Part shown: positions 1 through 8,388 of the stretch, one piece after another
How the letters are laid out: every line of letters starts with the position of its first letter
Numbering within the stretch: position 1 is the first letter of the stretch
NCBI GenBank assembly: GCA_051418075.1
Contig: JBPRGG010000081.1
Location: 1 to 64,000, forward strand
DNA: 64,000 bases
Direction of reading: 5' to 3'
Source of the DNA: JBPRGG01 sp051418075
GTDB lineage: Bacteria > Bacteroidota > Bacteroidia > Cytophagales > Cyclobacteriaceae
The notes under the pieces: generated by a model
The model's database searches: none
Seen by the model: the letters and a program-made list of their open reading frames with translations, nothing else
Told to the model about the DNA's origin: nothing
Translations under genes and position numbers: made by a program

Positions 1-897
1 ATCCAGAATGATTTGTATTTGGGAATCTACCCGCTCGGTGAGCCGGGCATAGGCATAGCGATGCATGCGCCATTGCTCGTCGCTGTATTGCTCCCGCATT
101 TTTTTACGAAACGGCCGTCCTTCGATCAGCGCGTTCAGAGCTTCCGGTTCGTCTTCCTGAACTTCATAATTGGGCGGCACCGGCGGGCAATAATTAGCAA
201 AAAACTCTTCGTCGCTAATACCGGCAGGTTTTTCAAGTGCCCAGTCCAAAGCTTCAATTTCCTTCACTCCTTTTCTTACCAGCAGGCTGTCAAAAGGCGA
301 GGAAGCAAAATCACGGATGCCCATGTAGCAAATGTCGTGAGGATTGATAAGAGAAATGATCATGAAATAAGGCTTGTCATGGTCCCTCTTGATAAAATCA
401 GCAGCGGTAAGGGCCAGGCTGAACCGTTCATCGTCACTGATGTCAGTAAAACCTTGTTCGGCTGGTCTAAGTGGTTTGGGCAGGTGCTCTTTGCCCCCGT
501 AAATCAAGTCGTAACCGGATTTTTTCATATGAGCTGCCAGGGTAGTATTGGCCTGCTCTTCCGTGATGGAGGGTATGCTGCCTGCCATGCGGTTACTGCG
601 CACGATATCGCCATTCTTATCGCGGAAGGCGCTTGGAAAACGACCGCTCATCATGCTCACCCGGTACGGTACACAAACCGGGTTGGTGGTGTAGGCCCGG
701 GTAAAGCGGATGCCATTCTCAGCCAGATAATCCATGGCCGGTGTTTCCAGCCATGGATTGCCGGCGGCACTCATCATGTTGGCATGTTGCTGATCGGTAA
801 AGATGTATATGATGTTTGGTCTGTTTTCGGTTTGCTGAGCTTTCAATATATTCAGCGTCAGCACTAAGGCAATGGCTAGCAGAATTAATTTTTTCAT
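1..897 (-). CDS. Sulfatase (Cys-type), 3' part cut by window edge
   Basis: The reading frame is open from the ATG at 897 to the left edge, giving the first 299 residues of a type I sulfatase. A signal peptide (residues 1 to about 20, ending LKA) is followed by the metal-binding motif FTDQQH at 33-38. The signature C75-V-P-Y-R79 follows; its Cys is converted to formylglycine in active enzymes. The protein should hydrolyse a sulfate ester in the periplasm or on the cell surface, and a sulfated polysaccharide is the likely substrate class. It is the most downstream visible member of a same-strand carbohydrate cluster. It differs clearly from the other two sulfatases of the window, so it probably has its own linkage specificity. 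The C-terminal half cannot be judged. Family call is firm; substrate is unknown. Confidence 0.9.
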   Translation of the reverse strand, partial: MKKLILLAIALVLTLNILKAQQTENRPNIIYIFTDQQHANMMSAAGNPWLETPAMDYLAENGIRFTRAYTTNPVCVPYRVSMMSGRFPSAFRDKNGDIVRSNRMAGSIPSITEEQANTTLAAHMKKSGYDLIYGGKEHLPKPLRPAEQGFTDISDDERFSLALTAADFIKRDHDKPYFMIISLINPHDICYMGIRDFASSPFDSLLVRKGVKEIEALDWALEKPAGISDEEFFANYCPPVPPNYEVQEDEPEALNALIEGRPFRKKMREQYSDEQWRMHRYAYARLTERVDSQIQIILD

Positions 898-990
898 TTT
901 ATTTCAAATTATTAATATTTAAATTCCATATAAGTGAATCAATAAAGTTACTTCATTCGAATACCCGAATACCTTTTCCGTCCAAATTCT

Positions 991-3900
991 TTATCGTAAC
1001 TCCAATGCTCCTGCATCTCTACGTGCACCTCTGACCGGTTTACCTCTCATATCGAACATGAACGGGCCATCAGTAAACTGCCAGGCATATAGTTCTTCAA
1101 TGGTGGTTTTGGCATCTGCTAAAGTACCGTGACAAACCCGCATAAAATCGATGGCCCCCTTGAAAAAGCCTTTTTCTTCAGCACTGGATTTACCCACTAC
1201 AAAATCAGCCTGGTTATCGATTGACTTTTCAGGTGCCAGTGACGTGGTCACTTCATCATCAGTTTTTCCATCCAGGTAAATGGTCATTCGCCCCCTGGCC
1301 CGGTCAACCTCAGCAATTATATGATGCCATTCACCATCATTGACATTGGATTTTGTTTGTACATCATAATTATTACCATCAGCACTGATCCGGAATTGCG
1401 CCTGCCCATTATCATTTACAAAAAAGGAATAGCCGTTTTTGCCATCATGTTTGGCTATCAGGTAGCCGCTTGTAAAATCAGCCGCTGTTTTAAATTTTAC
1501 CTCCAGCAACAGGTTTTCAGTTTGGCTGATCAGGGTTTTTCGTTTTTCTCCCGGATAGCTCATTACCTGCTCATTACTAAATTGAGGAATTCCTTTTTCA
1601 CTATACCCTCCTTCAGGTTCAGGAATTGCCCACTGTTCTTTACCTGCCATATTTTGCCACCTGTCCCAGGTACGCTGACCTTTATCCGTAATGTATTGAG
1701 TAATTACAATTTCTACATCTTCCCTCATAGCAACATCTGATACGCTGCCATACCTATTTCCATCAAATGACATAGCACCATTTACCCAATCTTCAGAAGG
1801 AGATGGAACATAATCCTCCAAAGCAGCCTGGTTAAATTGAATGCTGTTGTAAGGTACCCAAGAATACATGAAACGGTTGAAATGAACTTCTCTCATGTAA
1901 AAAGAGTAATCAACTACCTTCTTAGGGTCTGCCCTGTTTTCAGTAAAATTCCATTCCCCCACATTTCTGGCCAGAGCCCAGGGCATGAAATAAGTAGCTC
2001 CGTTATCAATCGCCGGAGAGTTCTTTTTCAAACGGAAGTCTGCACCTTTTGCGCCATTATCACGCAGCCCATGAGGTTTCAATTCGCCCACTACCGGACT
2101 TTCTTCTATATGTTGGCCTAATTGTCCATAGCGCACCGGGAAATTCTGCATTTGTTCAGACATCTCGGCTATGGAGCTGGCTTTTATATCCTGGTGAACC
2201 TGAACATCATTTTTCACACTGCTGGAAACCAGTTCACCTGCTTTTGCAGGACCGTGGAAGAAATTACGGCCATAGGCCAGGGACGGAACTCCCAGAATGC
2301 CGGAGGCTCCTGTATCACCACCGCCTACCAGGGAAGGATTTTCAACCCGGTTATTTCTTAAGAATTCGTCAGAAATTTCAGCAAATACATTGGAAATTAT
2401 GTCCGTGCGGTTGCCACTGCTGCCTCCCAAAGCTCTGCCATGTCGCAGCAGCGTATTGTTGGTAAAGTGATTTAAAAAGCCAAAAACCGAAAAATAACCG
2501 GCCGTACTGCTGCGGAACGGGTCATCGGAGTCTATGGAATAATCCCATACAATGTTGTTAAATCCGACTATTTTATAACCGCCATCTACATAATATGGAT
2601 AGGATAGGTTTCTTGGTTGACCGCTTCCAAAAATCCCACCCGGCATATGACCGGTCGAATTTCCGATATTATTATTATAAATGTAAATCATGCCGCTTTG
2701 CCAGAGAGAGAAGCCTCCGTAATCATTTACGCCCAGGGCAGTGTCCTCAGTAGAATTCTGGTATACCAAAATTCGATTTAATGGTACTTCTGCTCCTTTC
2801 ATACCTGCAGTTACCTTACCCTGAACCATAATACCCGATCCAACTGATCTTTTAATAATGTTACCAGCTATGATACCCCTTTCGGCCCGAACTACAGAGA
2901 GTGCCGGAATAGCTGACCAGCGTCTTCCCTGGTGCCGGATACCAAGGTCTTCCAACTTATTCCTCAACACTTCTACATATCCCAATTGCCCCCAGGGCCA
3001 GGATTTAGACTTCCTGCGAAGCCAGTTCTGATAACTCCTGCCATCGTATAACTGGATCGCCTGGTCCCAGATATTGTAAAACTGGTTATCGGCAATTAAA
3101 ATGTTATTCATCCAGTCAAGCTTCCAAATATCAGCATCATTGTGCTCTGCCCACAGTACTTTATCCGGTCGTAGTGAATTTTCTATGGCATACTTCATGA
3201 GGTCGCTGAAAATGCAATGCCGGACAACTAACGATTCGCAACTACCTCGCAACATAATAGCAGTACCATCAATATACCGAAATCCCAATCCGGATAATTC
3301 TATATTAGATTGGTCTTCAATCACAATACTACCTTCGTTGATGTTTAATTCAAGATGCAGTTTATTTGGACTCACACCTTCTTCAGGACGATAAAAAAGA
3401 ACCTGTTGCTCATCCAGGTAAAATTCTCCGGCAGTATCTAAATGCTGGGGAAGGTTTTCAATTTTATACCTGGTCCCTTTACTGAAGCCATGAAAATTTG
3501 TTAAAGCCAAAGCTCCATCTTCTGGTTTATAAAAACTGACGGAATGCCCTGATTTTGCCTCGGTAATAGTTTCAGGTATGGGTTCAGTGGGGGTAGCGCC
3601 CCCCATCAGAGAAGGATAGGTTTTCCAGACGATGGCTCCGGTAAAATAATCTTCGGGATAGCCTTTCAAATCTTCATCCTGCGCACCATATTCCAGTAAT
3701 TCATTGCCCTGCCCATCTTCAAATGGCTCTGAATTGCCATCGAATGCCGGCCAGTAATCATGGGCAAACTCATTACCTGCTGGTTGCCAGTTGGGTTCCC
3801 GGGCCAGGTGATTGGTTTGGGAAGTACCATCTTGCTTTATAGTAAATAAACCAATGAAAGGAGGTTGAATGGTACGTCTTCTTTTGTTATTATTATCCCT

Positions 3901-4485
3901 GGCATCTGCAAAAAATCCAGGTTTGCCATTGTTCCACCACTCCATTTTTTTAAGGTCCAGGGCCCAGACTTTTTCCGGTTCAGCCAGTCGTTCCGGTGAA
4001 TTAATATGCTTATCTGTTGCTTTATTCCATTCGGCTGGAAGTTTTACAGAACCAACAAAAATGGCCTCTCCCTTTCCCCAATCAGCCGTGCTGGTTAAGC
4101 GGATTGGTTGTTGCCTGGTACCTGATTCTTTCGCAAAAAGCTGCCCCCGGTACAAAACACCCCTTTTGAAAACATAGGTTTTTATCCCGGAAGAATTTTT
4201 AGCCTTACCGGAAGCCTGGTAATCCCAGGGGTGATGCTTCCAGGGGGAATCTTTTGTGAGACCGTCATTTGCATCATCACCATTTTCATAATCGATATAA
4301 CGAACCTCCTGTCCACTCAAATTATCCTTAAATGGCTTCGGTTTCCAAAGAATGGCTCCGGTTTCTGTAACCGTTGCCTGGTCCTCCTGCCAGGCAAATG
4401 GTTGAGCTGTAGCATTTTTGGTGTTGAAGGTTAATAAGAGAATTAATGTTAAAAGAACATTTGTTAGTGGTTTAAATATTTTCAT
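991..4485 (-). CDS. Secreted right-handed beta-helix protein with C-terminal LamG domain
   Basis: This 1164-residue secreted protein has a signal peptide (about 1-27, ending NATAQ). Near residue 65 it has a YIDYENGDDANDG segment of the kind that opens many Bacteroidota and Planctomycetes parallel beta-helix proteins. A long Asn/Gly-rich middle (about 380-720) carries beta-helix turns such as NNNIGNST and GSGQPRN. The last 150 or so residues form a LamG/concanavalin-like domain (DGEWHHIIAEVDRARG, MTIYLDG), and the protein ends RRDAGALELR, a common end for this architecture. Beta-helix proteins of this sort are often polysaccharide lyases or glycan-binding proteins. No lyase family can be fixed from the sequence alone. 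It sits between two sulfatases, so a role in binding or cutting a sulfated glycan is likely. No type IX secretion C-terminal domain is visible. Confidence 0.8.
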   Translation of the reverse strand: MKIFKPLTNVLLTLILLLTFNTKNATAQPFAWQEDQATVTETGAILWKPKPFKDNLSGQEVRYIDYENGDDANDGLTKDSPWKHHPWDYQASGKAKNSSGIKTYVFKRGVLYRGQLFAKESGTRQQPIRLTSTADWGKGEAIFVGSVKLPAEWNKATDKHINSPERLAEPEKVWALDLKKMEWWNNGKPGFFADARDNNNKRRRTIQPPFIGLFTIKQDGTSQTNHLAREPNWQPAGNEFAHDYWPAFDGNSEPFEDGQGNELLEYGAQDEDLKGYPEDYFTGAIVWKTYPSLMGGATPTEPIPETITEAKSGHSVSFYKPEDGALALTNFHGFSKGTRYKIENLPQHLDTAGEFYLDEQQVLFYRPEEGVSPNKLHLELNINEGSIVIEDQSNIELSGLGFRYIDGTAIMLRGSCESLVVRHCIFSDLMKYAIENSLRPDKVLWAEHNDADIWKLDWMNNILIADNQFYNIWDQAIQLYDGRSYQNWLRRKSKSWPWGQLGYVEVLRNKLEDLGIRHQGRRWSAIPALSVVRAERGIIAGNIIKRSVGSGIMVQGKVTAGMKGAEVPLNRILVYQNSTEDTALGVNDYGGFSLWQSGMIYIYNNNIGNSTGHMPGGIFGSGQPRNLSYPYYVDGGYKIVGFNNIVWDYSIDSDDPFRSSTAGYFSVFGFLNHFTNNTLLRHGRALGGSSGNRTDIISNVFAEISDEFLRNNRVENPSLVGGGDTGASGILGVPSLAYGRNFFHGPAKAGELVSSSVKNDVQVHQDIKASSIAEMSEQMQNFPVRYGQLGQHIEESPVVGELKPHGLRDNGAKGADFRLKKNSPAIDNGATYFMPWALARNVGEWNFTENRADPKKVVDYSFYMREVHFNRFMYSWVPYNSIQFNQAALEDYVPSPSEDWVNGAMSFDGNRYGSVSDVAMREDVEIVITQYITDKGQRTWDRWQNMAGKEQWAIPEPEGGYSEKGIPQFSNEQVMSYPGEKRKTLISQTENLLLEVKFKTAADFTSGYLIAKHDGKNGYSFFVNDNGQAQFRISADGNNYDVQTKSNVNDGEWHHIIAEVDRARGRMTIYLDGKTDDEVTTSLAPEKSIDNQADFVVGKSSAEEKGFFKGAIDFMRVCHGTLADAKTTIEELYAWQFTDGPFMFDMRGKPVRGARRDAGALELR

Positions 4486-4535
4486 TTTCGGGTTTATTTA
4501 ATTTTGACAATCAATTGGCTCATTCGTCTTTGCTG

Positions 4536-6131
4536 TTAATCATAAATATCAATCCTTAAGGAGTCTTTAATTCTCACCCCTACCGGCGGACCATAGGTAG
4601 AGCCGGCATCCCTGGGTTCACAGTACCAGACTAATTGGCCCAGTTTATTCAACTCTTCCGGACAATCTTGGGCGTAAGGATGGGTTTGTTCAAACCTTTG
4701 CAGCATCAAATCCCGAAACTTTCGCAGGGTATCCAGGTATTCTTGCTGATAAGCCAGGTTGAGCAATTCACCCGGGTCATTTTCAAGGTCGTACAACTTA
4801 TGATAAATTCCTGAAGGTCCGTAGCCTGTTTTATAATTCAAATCCAGGTCGTGGTGCCCGGTAGTGAAAATATATTTCCATTTCTTATTGGCCACCATGG
4901 CCTTGTTGTCGTGGTGGAAAGTAGAGAAAACAAATTCACGGTGTTCATTGCCTGTTTCTGTCAGCACCGGGCGAAAGCTTTGGCCCTGCCAATCCTGGTT
5001 AGAAGCCAGGCCCAGCAAGTCTGTGATGGTTGGCCCCAGGTCAACCAGTTCTATCAGGGCATCGCTACGGGTACCGGCGGGTATTCCCGGTCCGCGTACG
5101 ATCAACGGTGCCTGTACAGCCTCTTTGTACATGGTATGTTTTTCAAATCTGCCATGGTCATTGAGGTGATAACCCTGGTCGCTGATATAAATTACCAGGG
5201 TGTTTTCCGCCAAACGCATTTCATCCAGCGCATCTACCACCATGCCCATATTCTTATCCATATATTCTACCGAAGTATAGTAAGAAGCAATGATACCGCG
5301 GCGTTCTTCCTCAGTCAAATCGCGGAACATTTCCGGGACCCAGCGTTCATCTTCAGGACCCTGTTGACCCATAGGCAGGTTCCCGGGATTGTAGCTATCA
5401 GCATATTCCAGGGGGAAGTTAAAAGGAGCATGTGGCTCGTGAAAAGCTAACCAAAGGAAAAATGGCTGGTTCTTTTCTTTTTGTTGCTGCATAAATTGGA
5501 TGGCTTCACGGGCATAGAAAGTGCCAATGGCAAAAGAGTCATAAACAGCTTCCGGTTGGTATTCCGGATTTTTATGTGCCGCTTTGTCAGAATAACGGGT
5601 TTCAGCAGATGCTAGTAGATCTGGCATAGGATTTTTTTTTAGCCATTGTTCATATTGAGGGCGTTTGAAAAAAATGGTGTCAAATCCATAGGTCGGATAA
5701 TCACCTTTGTACAAGTCAGACCAAAAGAAGTTATTAAAGTGGTTTTTACCTATCATGGCGGTGGCAAAACCTTCTTCCTGCAGTACTTCAGCAATGGTAG
5801 TATTGCCATAATCAGGAAAAGGCGTAAACACCAGGCTTACTCCGGTGGCATGGGGGTACTTACCGGATAAAATAGATTGCCGCGAGGGTGCGCAAATGGG
5901 GCTGTTGGCATAGGCATTTTGAAAGAGCATGCCTTCCCGGGCCAGAGCATCCATGTTGGGTGTTCGGATTTGCTGATTGCCATAGGCACCGATGGTTTCG
6001 ATGCTGTGGTCGTCGCTGATGATGACCACTATATTTTTTATGGTCCGGGAAGAGGAGTTTTCTTCTGGTGATTGGGGCTGGCATTGCATACCTAATACCA
6101 GTAGGGGCCATATGTACTTGTATGGTTTCAT
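4536..6131 (-). CDS. Sulfatase (Cys-type), 531 aa
   Basis: A complete type I sulfatase. The N-terminal hydrophobic segment ends GMQC (Cys17), which could be a weak lipobox. IISDDHS (38-43) provides metal ligands. C80-A-P-S-R84 followed by SILSGKYPHATG is the formylglycine signature. MIGKNHF, AFHEPHAPF and YISDQGYHLNDHG are further conserved sulfatase segments. Length is normal for iduronate-2-sulfatase-like and choline-sulfatase-like enzymes of marine Bacteroidota. It lies 50 bp downstream of the beta-helix gene start region in the same orientation and probably shares a transcript with its neighbours. Activity depends on a sulfatase-maturing enzyme, which is not encoded in this window. The family call is firm; substrate is not predictable here. 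Confidence 0.93.
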   Translation of the reverse strand: MKPYKYIWPLLVLGMQCQPQSPEENSSSRTIKNIVVIISDDHSIETIGAYGNQQIRTPNMDALAREGMLFQNAYANSPICAPSRQSILSGKYPHATGVSLVFTPFPDYGNTTIAEVLQEEGFATAMIGKNHFNNFFWSDLYKGDYPTYGFDTIFFKRPQYEQWLKKNPMPDLLASAETRYSDKAAHKNPEYQPEAVYDSFAIGTFYAREAIQFMQQQKEKNQPFFLWLAFHEPHAPFNFPLEYADSYNPGNLPMGQQGPEDERWVPEMFRDLTEEERRGIIASYYTSVEYMDKNMGMVVDALDEMRLAENTLVIYISDQGYHLNDHGRFEKHTMYKEAVQAPLIVRGPGIPAGTRSDALIELVDLGPTITDLLGLASNQDWQGQSFRPVLTETGNEHREFVFSTFHHDNKAMVANKKWKYIFTTGHHDLDLNYKTGYGPSGIYHKLYDLENDPGELLNLAYQQEYLDTLRKFRDLMLQRFEQTHPYAQDCPEELNKLGQLVWYCEPRDAGSTYGPPVGVRIKDSLRIDIYD

Positions 6132-6272
6132 TTTTAAAATACCATTACGAAAAGCCTTAAAAACCTGTGAGATTTTTGTCCTAAAAGTACTTCAGATACA
6201 ACTATTGCAGTAGTTTTTCCAAAAATCTGCCGTTGGAAGATCAAACCTGTCAGGAATATTTCGAAACAGGGC
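6132..6272. other. Intergenic gap with two related AAACCTGT segments
   Basis: This 141 bp gap separates the Gfo/Idh/MocA gene from the sulfatase downstream. It contains AAACCTGTGAG at 6161 and AAACCTGTCAGG at 6243, both followed by an A/T run. The second can pair with ACAGG at 6266. These look like degenerate dispersed palindromes and may act as weak terminators; no gene is visible. Confidence 0.3.
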
Positions 6273-7655
6273 CTAAACCCGGTATTTCAAATAAACATTA
6301 TCCCAGGGTTCCCTCATTTCCCTGGCTAAAAGTTGATTAGCTACAAAATTATCCTTCACTTTTTCTTCTACCGGATCCCATTCCAGGTCCTGGTTCAGCA
6401 TCATGGCAATATTACCTAAATGAGCAATGGTAATTGAACGATGGCCCGTTTCTGCCGGGGCCGCCGTTTGTTCCCGGGAAATCACACAATCAATAAAATT
6501 GCGGTAATGATTATTACTGGTATATAAACGGTCCTTTTCGTCCAGCTTTATATCCAGAATACTTACCGGGTCTGCACTGTGATCCTGGCGTGTGGCCCAC
6601 ACAGTTCCTTCTTCACAATGAAAGCGGACACCAAATGGTATGTCAATACCCTCTCCGGTATTACTTACGATCAGTTTCACTCCATTGTCGTAAACAGCCT
6701 CAAAATAAAATTCGGTGGCGGTATTATAGACGGGATGATCTGACCATTTGGATCGGGGATTCTGAATCCGTATTGGTCCGGAGCCATCTGCTCCAATAGC
6801 CCACTGGGCAATATCCGGATGATGTCCACCCCAGTCAGTCACCATACCTCCGGAATAATCCAATAGCCATCGGAAATTAACATGGGTCCGGCAAGGTTGA
6901 TAAGGCGCTTCCGGAGCAGGTCCCAGCCACAGGTCATAGTTGAAATCCTTAGGTACCGGTACCACCTCAGATAAATGGGCAGTCTTGCCAAAATCAGGAG
7001 TACCTCCGGGCAAACCACAGGTTACTTTTTGTAGCTTACCAATTTTCCCACTTCGCACCATCTCCACGGCCCATCTGAAATGCTCACTGCTGCGCTGTTG
7101 GCTGCCAGTCTGAAACACCACATTATGATGTTTCACAGCATTGCTCATATCCCGGCCCTCTTGCACCGTCAATGCCAAGGGTTTCTGGCAGTATATATCT
7201 TTTTTGGCTGCTGCGGCCATCATCACAGGTATAGCATGCCAATGGTCCGGAGTCACAATTTCCACGGCATCAATATCCTCCCGCTGCAAAACATCCCGGA
7301 AATCTTCATATCCCACGGTTGATTTATATCTATGGCCAAATTTTTCTGAATAAGCCTGATCCACCATTTCCATAATGAATTCCCTTCCTGCTACCTTGCC
7401 ATTCCAATAGCCATCGCTTTTTTTATTCACATCACAAATGGTAGTGACCTGGACCCTTTCATCCTGAAGGAAACCCCGGGCATCATTGCCTGCCTGGTTG
7501 CCCGCCCCAATAAAGGCCAAATTTATCCGGTCAGAGGGAGCTACAAATCCATTTTTCCCCAATGCGGAAGCAGGAATGATGGTTGGAGCAGCCAGAAAAG
7601 TTCCGGCCAGAGTACCTACTTTTTTAATAAAATTTCTTCTGCTGTTATTTTTCAT
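6273..7655 (-). CDS. Tat-exported Gfo/Idh/MocA family oxidoreductase
   Basis: This 460-residue protein is placed at the ATG at 7655 rather than an earlier one at 7676. The chosen start begins MKNNSRRNFIKK, a clean twin-arginine signal, and it overlaps the TGA of the DUF1080 gene as ATGA. After the Tat segment come a Rossmann motif (AFIGAGNQAG), TICDVN, and the QKPLAL segment equivalent to the EKP motif of the family. The C-terminal half carries a GGHHPD segment, typical of the family's alpha/beta domain. Members oxidise or isomerise sugars with tightly held NAD(P); some Tat-exported relatives are NAD-dependent glycosidases (GH109). With DUF1080 and GH65 next door, a sugar 3-oxidation or 3-keto step in the periplasm is a reasonable inference, but GH109-like hydrolysis is the main alternative. 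Confidence 0.9.
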   Translation of the reverse strand: MKNNSRRNFIKKVGTLAGTFLAAPTIIPASALGKNGFVAPSDRINLAFIGAGNQAGNDARGFLQDERVQVTTICDVNKKSDGYWNGKVAGREFIMEMVDQAYSEKFGHRYKSTVGYEDFRDVLQREDIDAVEIVTPDHWHAIPVMMAAAAKKDIYCQKPLALTVQEGRDMSNAVKHHNVVFQTGSQQRSSEHFRWAVEMVRSGKIGKLQKVTCGLPGGTPDFGKTAHLSEVVPVPKDFNYDLWLGPAPEAPYQPCRTHVNFRWLLDYSGGMVTDWGGHHPDIAQWAIGADGSGPIRIQNPRSKWSDHPVYNTATEFYFEAVYDNGVKLIVSNTGEGIDIPFGVRFHCEEGTVWATRQDHSADPVSILDIKLDEKDRLYTSNNHYRNFIDCVISREQTAAPAETGHRSITIAHLGNIAMMLNQDLEWDPVEEKVKDNFVANQLLAREMREPWDNVYLKYRV

Positions 7656-8362
7656 AATTCCAGTTCTCTTAGCCATATATTTCTGTAACTTACTTCATTA
7701 TTGTGATCCTGTAGCATCAGTGGTCCTTGAGTGGCGGTTTCGGGCAGTTCCTTGTTATACGCCGTGGTTGGACCTTTGATATCGGCATGATACTGGATCA
7801 GTATCCCGTTATGGAAAACGGTTAGATAACCCGGTTCTTTTTCACTACCATCGGTATTATACCGGGGCGCTTTAAAAATAATATCATACACCTGCCATTC
7901 TCCCGGAGCCCGTGAAGCATTGACCATGGGCATGTGCTGCTTATAAATAGCGCCGGCTTGTCCGTCCGGGTAAGTTTCATTTTGATAGGAATTCAGCACC
8001 TGCACTTCATATTTTCCCATCATATAAATACCGGAATTACCGGATTTTTGACCTTCCATTTGGGCGGCATCAGATGGTGTTTTCCATTCCAGGTGCAACT
8101 GACAATCACCATAGTGCTGATTAGTATGAATATTTCCGGTTCCAGGAGCTACAGTAAGTATTCCATTTTCAATTTTCCATGGTGCTGGCCCACCTTTTAC
8201 ACTGGCAAAATGATCCAGACTGCTGCCATCAAATAGTATTACGGCATCTGAAGGGGCTAGATTGTTTTCTGCCGGAGTTACTATTTCCGGCTGGGGCAGG
8301 TCCTGTCCCCGTACAATCAGGGAAAACAGGATGAGGGCACCTATAATTAAGTTTAACTTCAT
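7652..8362 (-). CDS. DUF1080 (3-keto-disaccharide hydrolase-like) secreted protein
   Basis: This is a 236-residue secreted protein with a single DUF1080 jelly-roll domain. The start at 8362 (MKLNLIIGALILFSLIVRGQ) gives a tidy signal peptide; an in-frame ATG at 8380 would add six residues. Family landmarks are VILFDGSSLDHF near residue 42, WKIENGILTV, the SGNSGIYMMGKYEVQVLNS core, and the ending LQDHNNEVSYRNIWLRELEL. Several DUF1080 proteins cleave 3-keto-glycosides produced by Gfo/Idh/MocA-type dehydrogenases. The four-base ATGA overlap with exactly such an oxidoreductase downstream argues for coupled translation and a shared pathway. The natural substrate cannot be read from the sequence. 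Confidence 0.9.
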   Translation of the reverse strand: MKLNLIIGALILFSLIVRGQDLPQPEIVTPAENNLAPSDAVILFDGSSLDHFASVKGGPAPWKIENGILTVAPGTGNIHTNQHYGDCQLHLEWKTPSDAAQMEGQKSGNSGIYMMGKYEVQVLNSYQNETYPDGQAGAIYKQHMPMVNASRAPGEWQVYDIIFKAPRYNTDGSEKEPGYLTVFHNGILIQYHADIKGPTTAYNKELPETATQGPLMLQDHNNEVSYRNIWLRELEL

Positions 8363-8388
8363 AATATTGGGGTTTATCATTTTTATAT

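Noticed and set aside
13..867. Long open frame on the plus strand opposite the left sulfatase
   Set aside because: It is the antisense of a clear sulfatase frame on the minus strand and shows no protein motif.
4851..5450. 199-codon plus-strand frame inside the second sulfatase
   Set aside because: It is a shadow of the sulfatase; the minus-strand frame carries all the catalytic motifs.
6161..6254. AAACCTGT repeats between sulfatase and oxidoreductase genes considered as operators
   Set aside because: The copies differ after the first eight bases and resemble general dispersed palindromes; no regulator is nearby.
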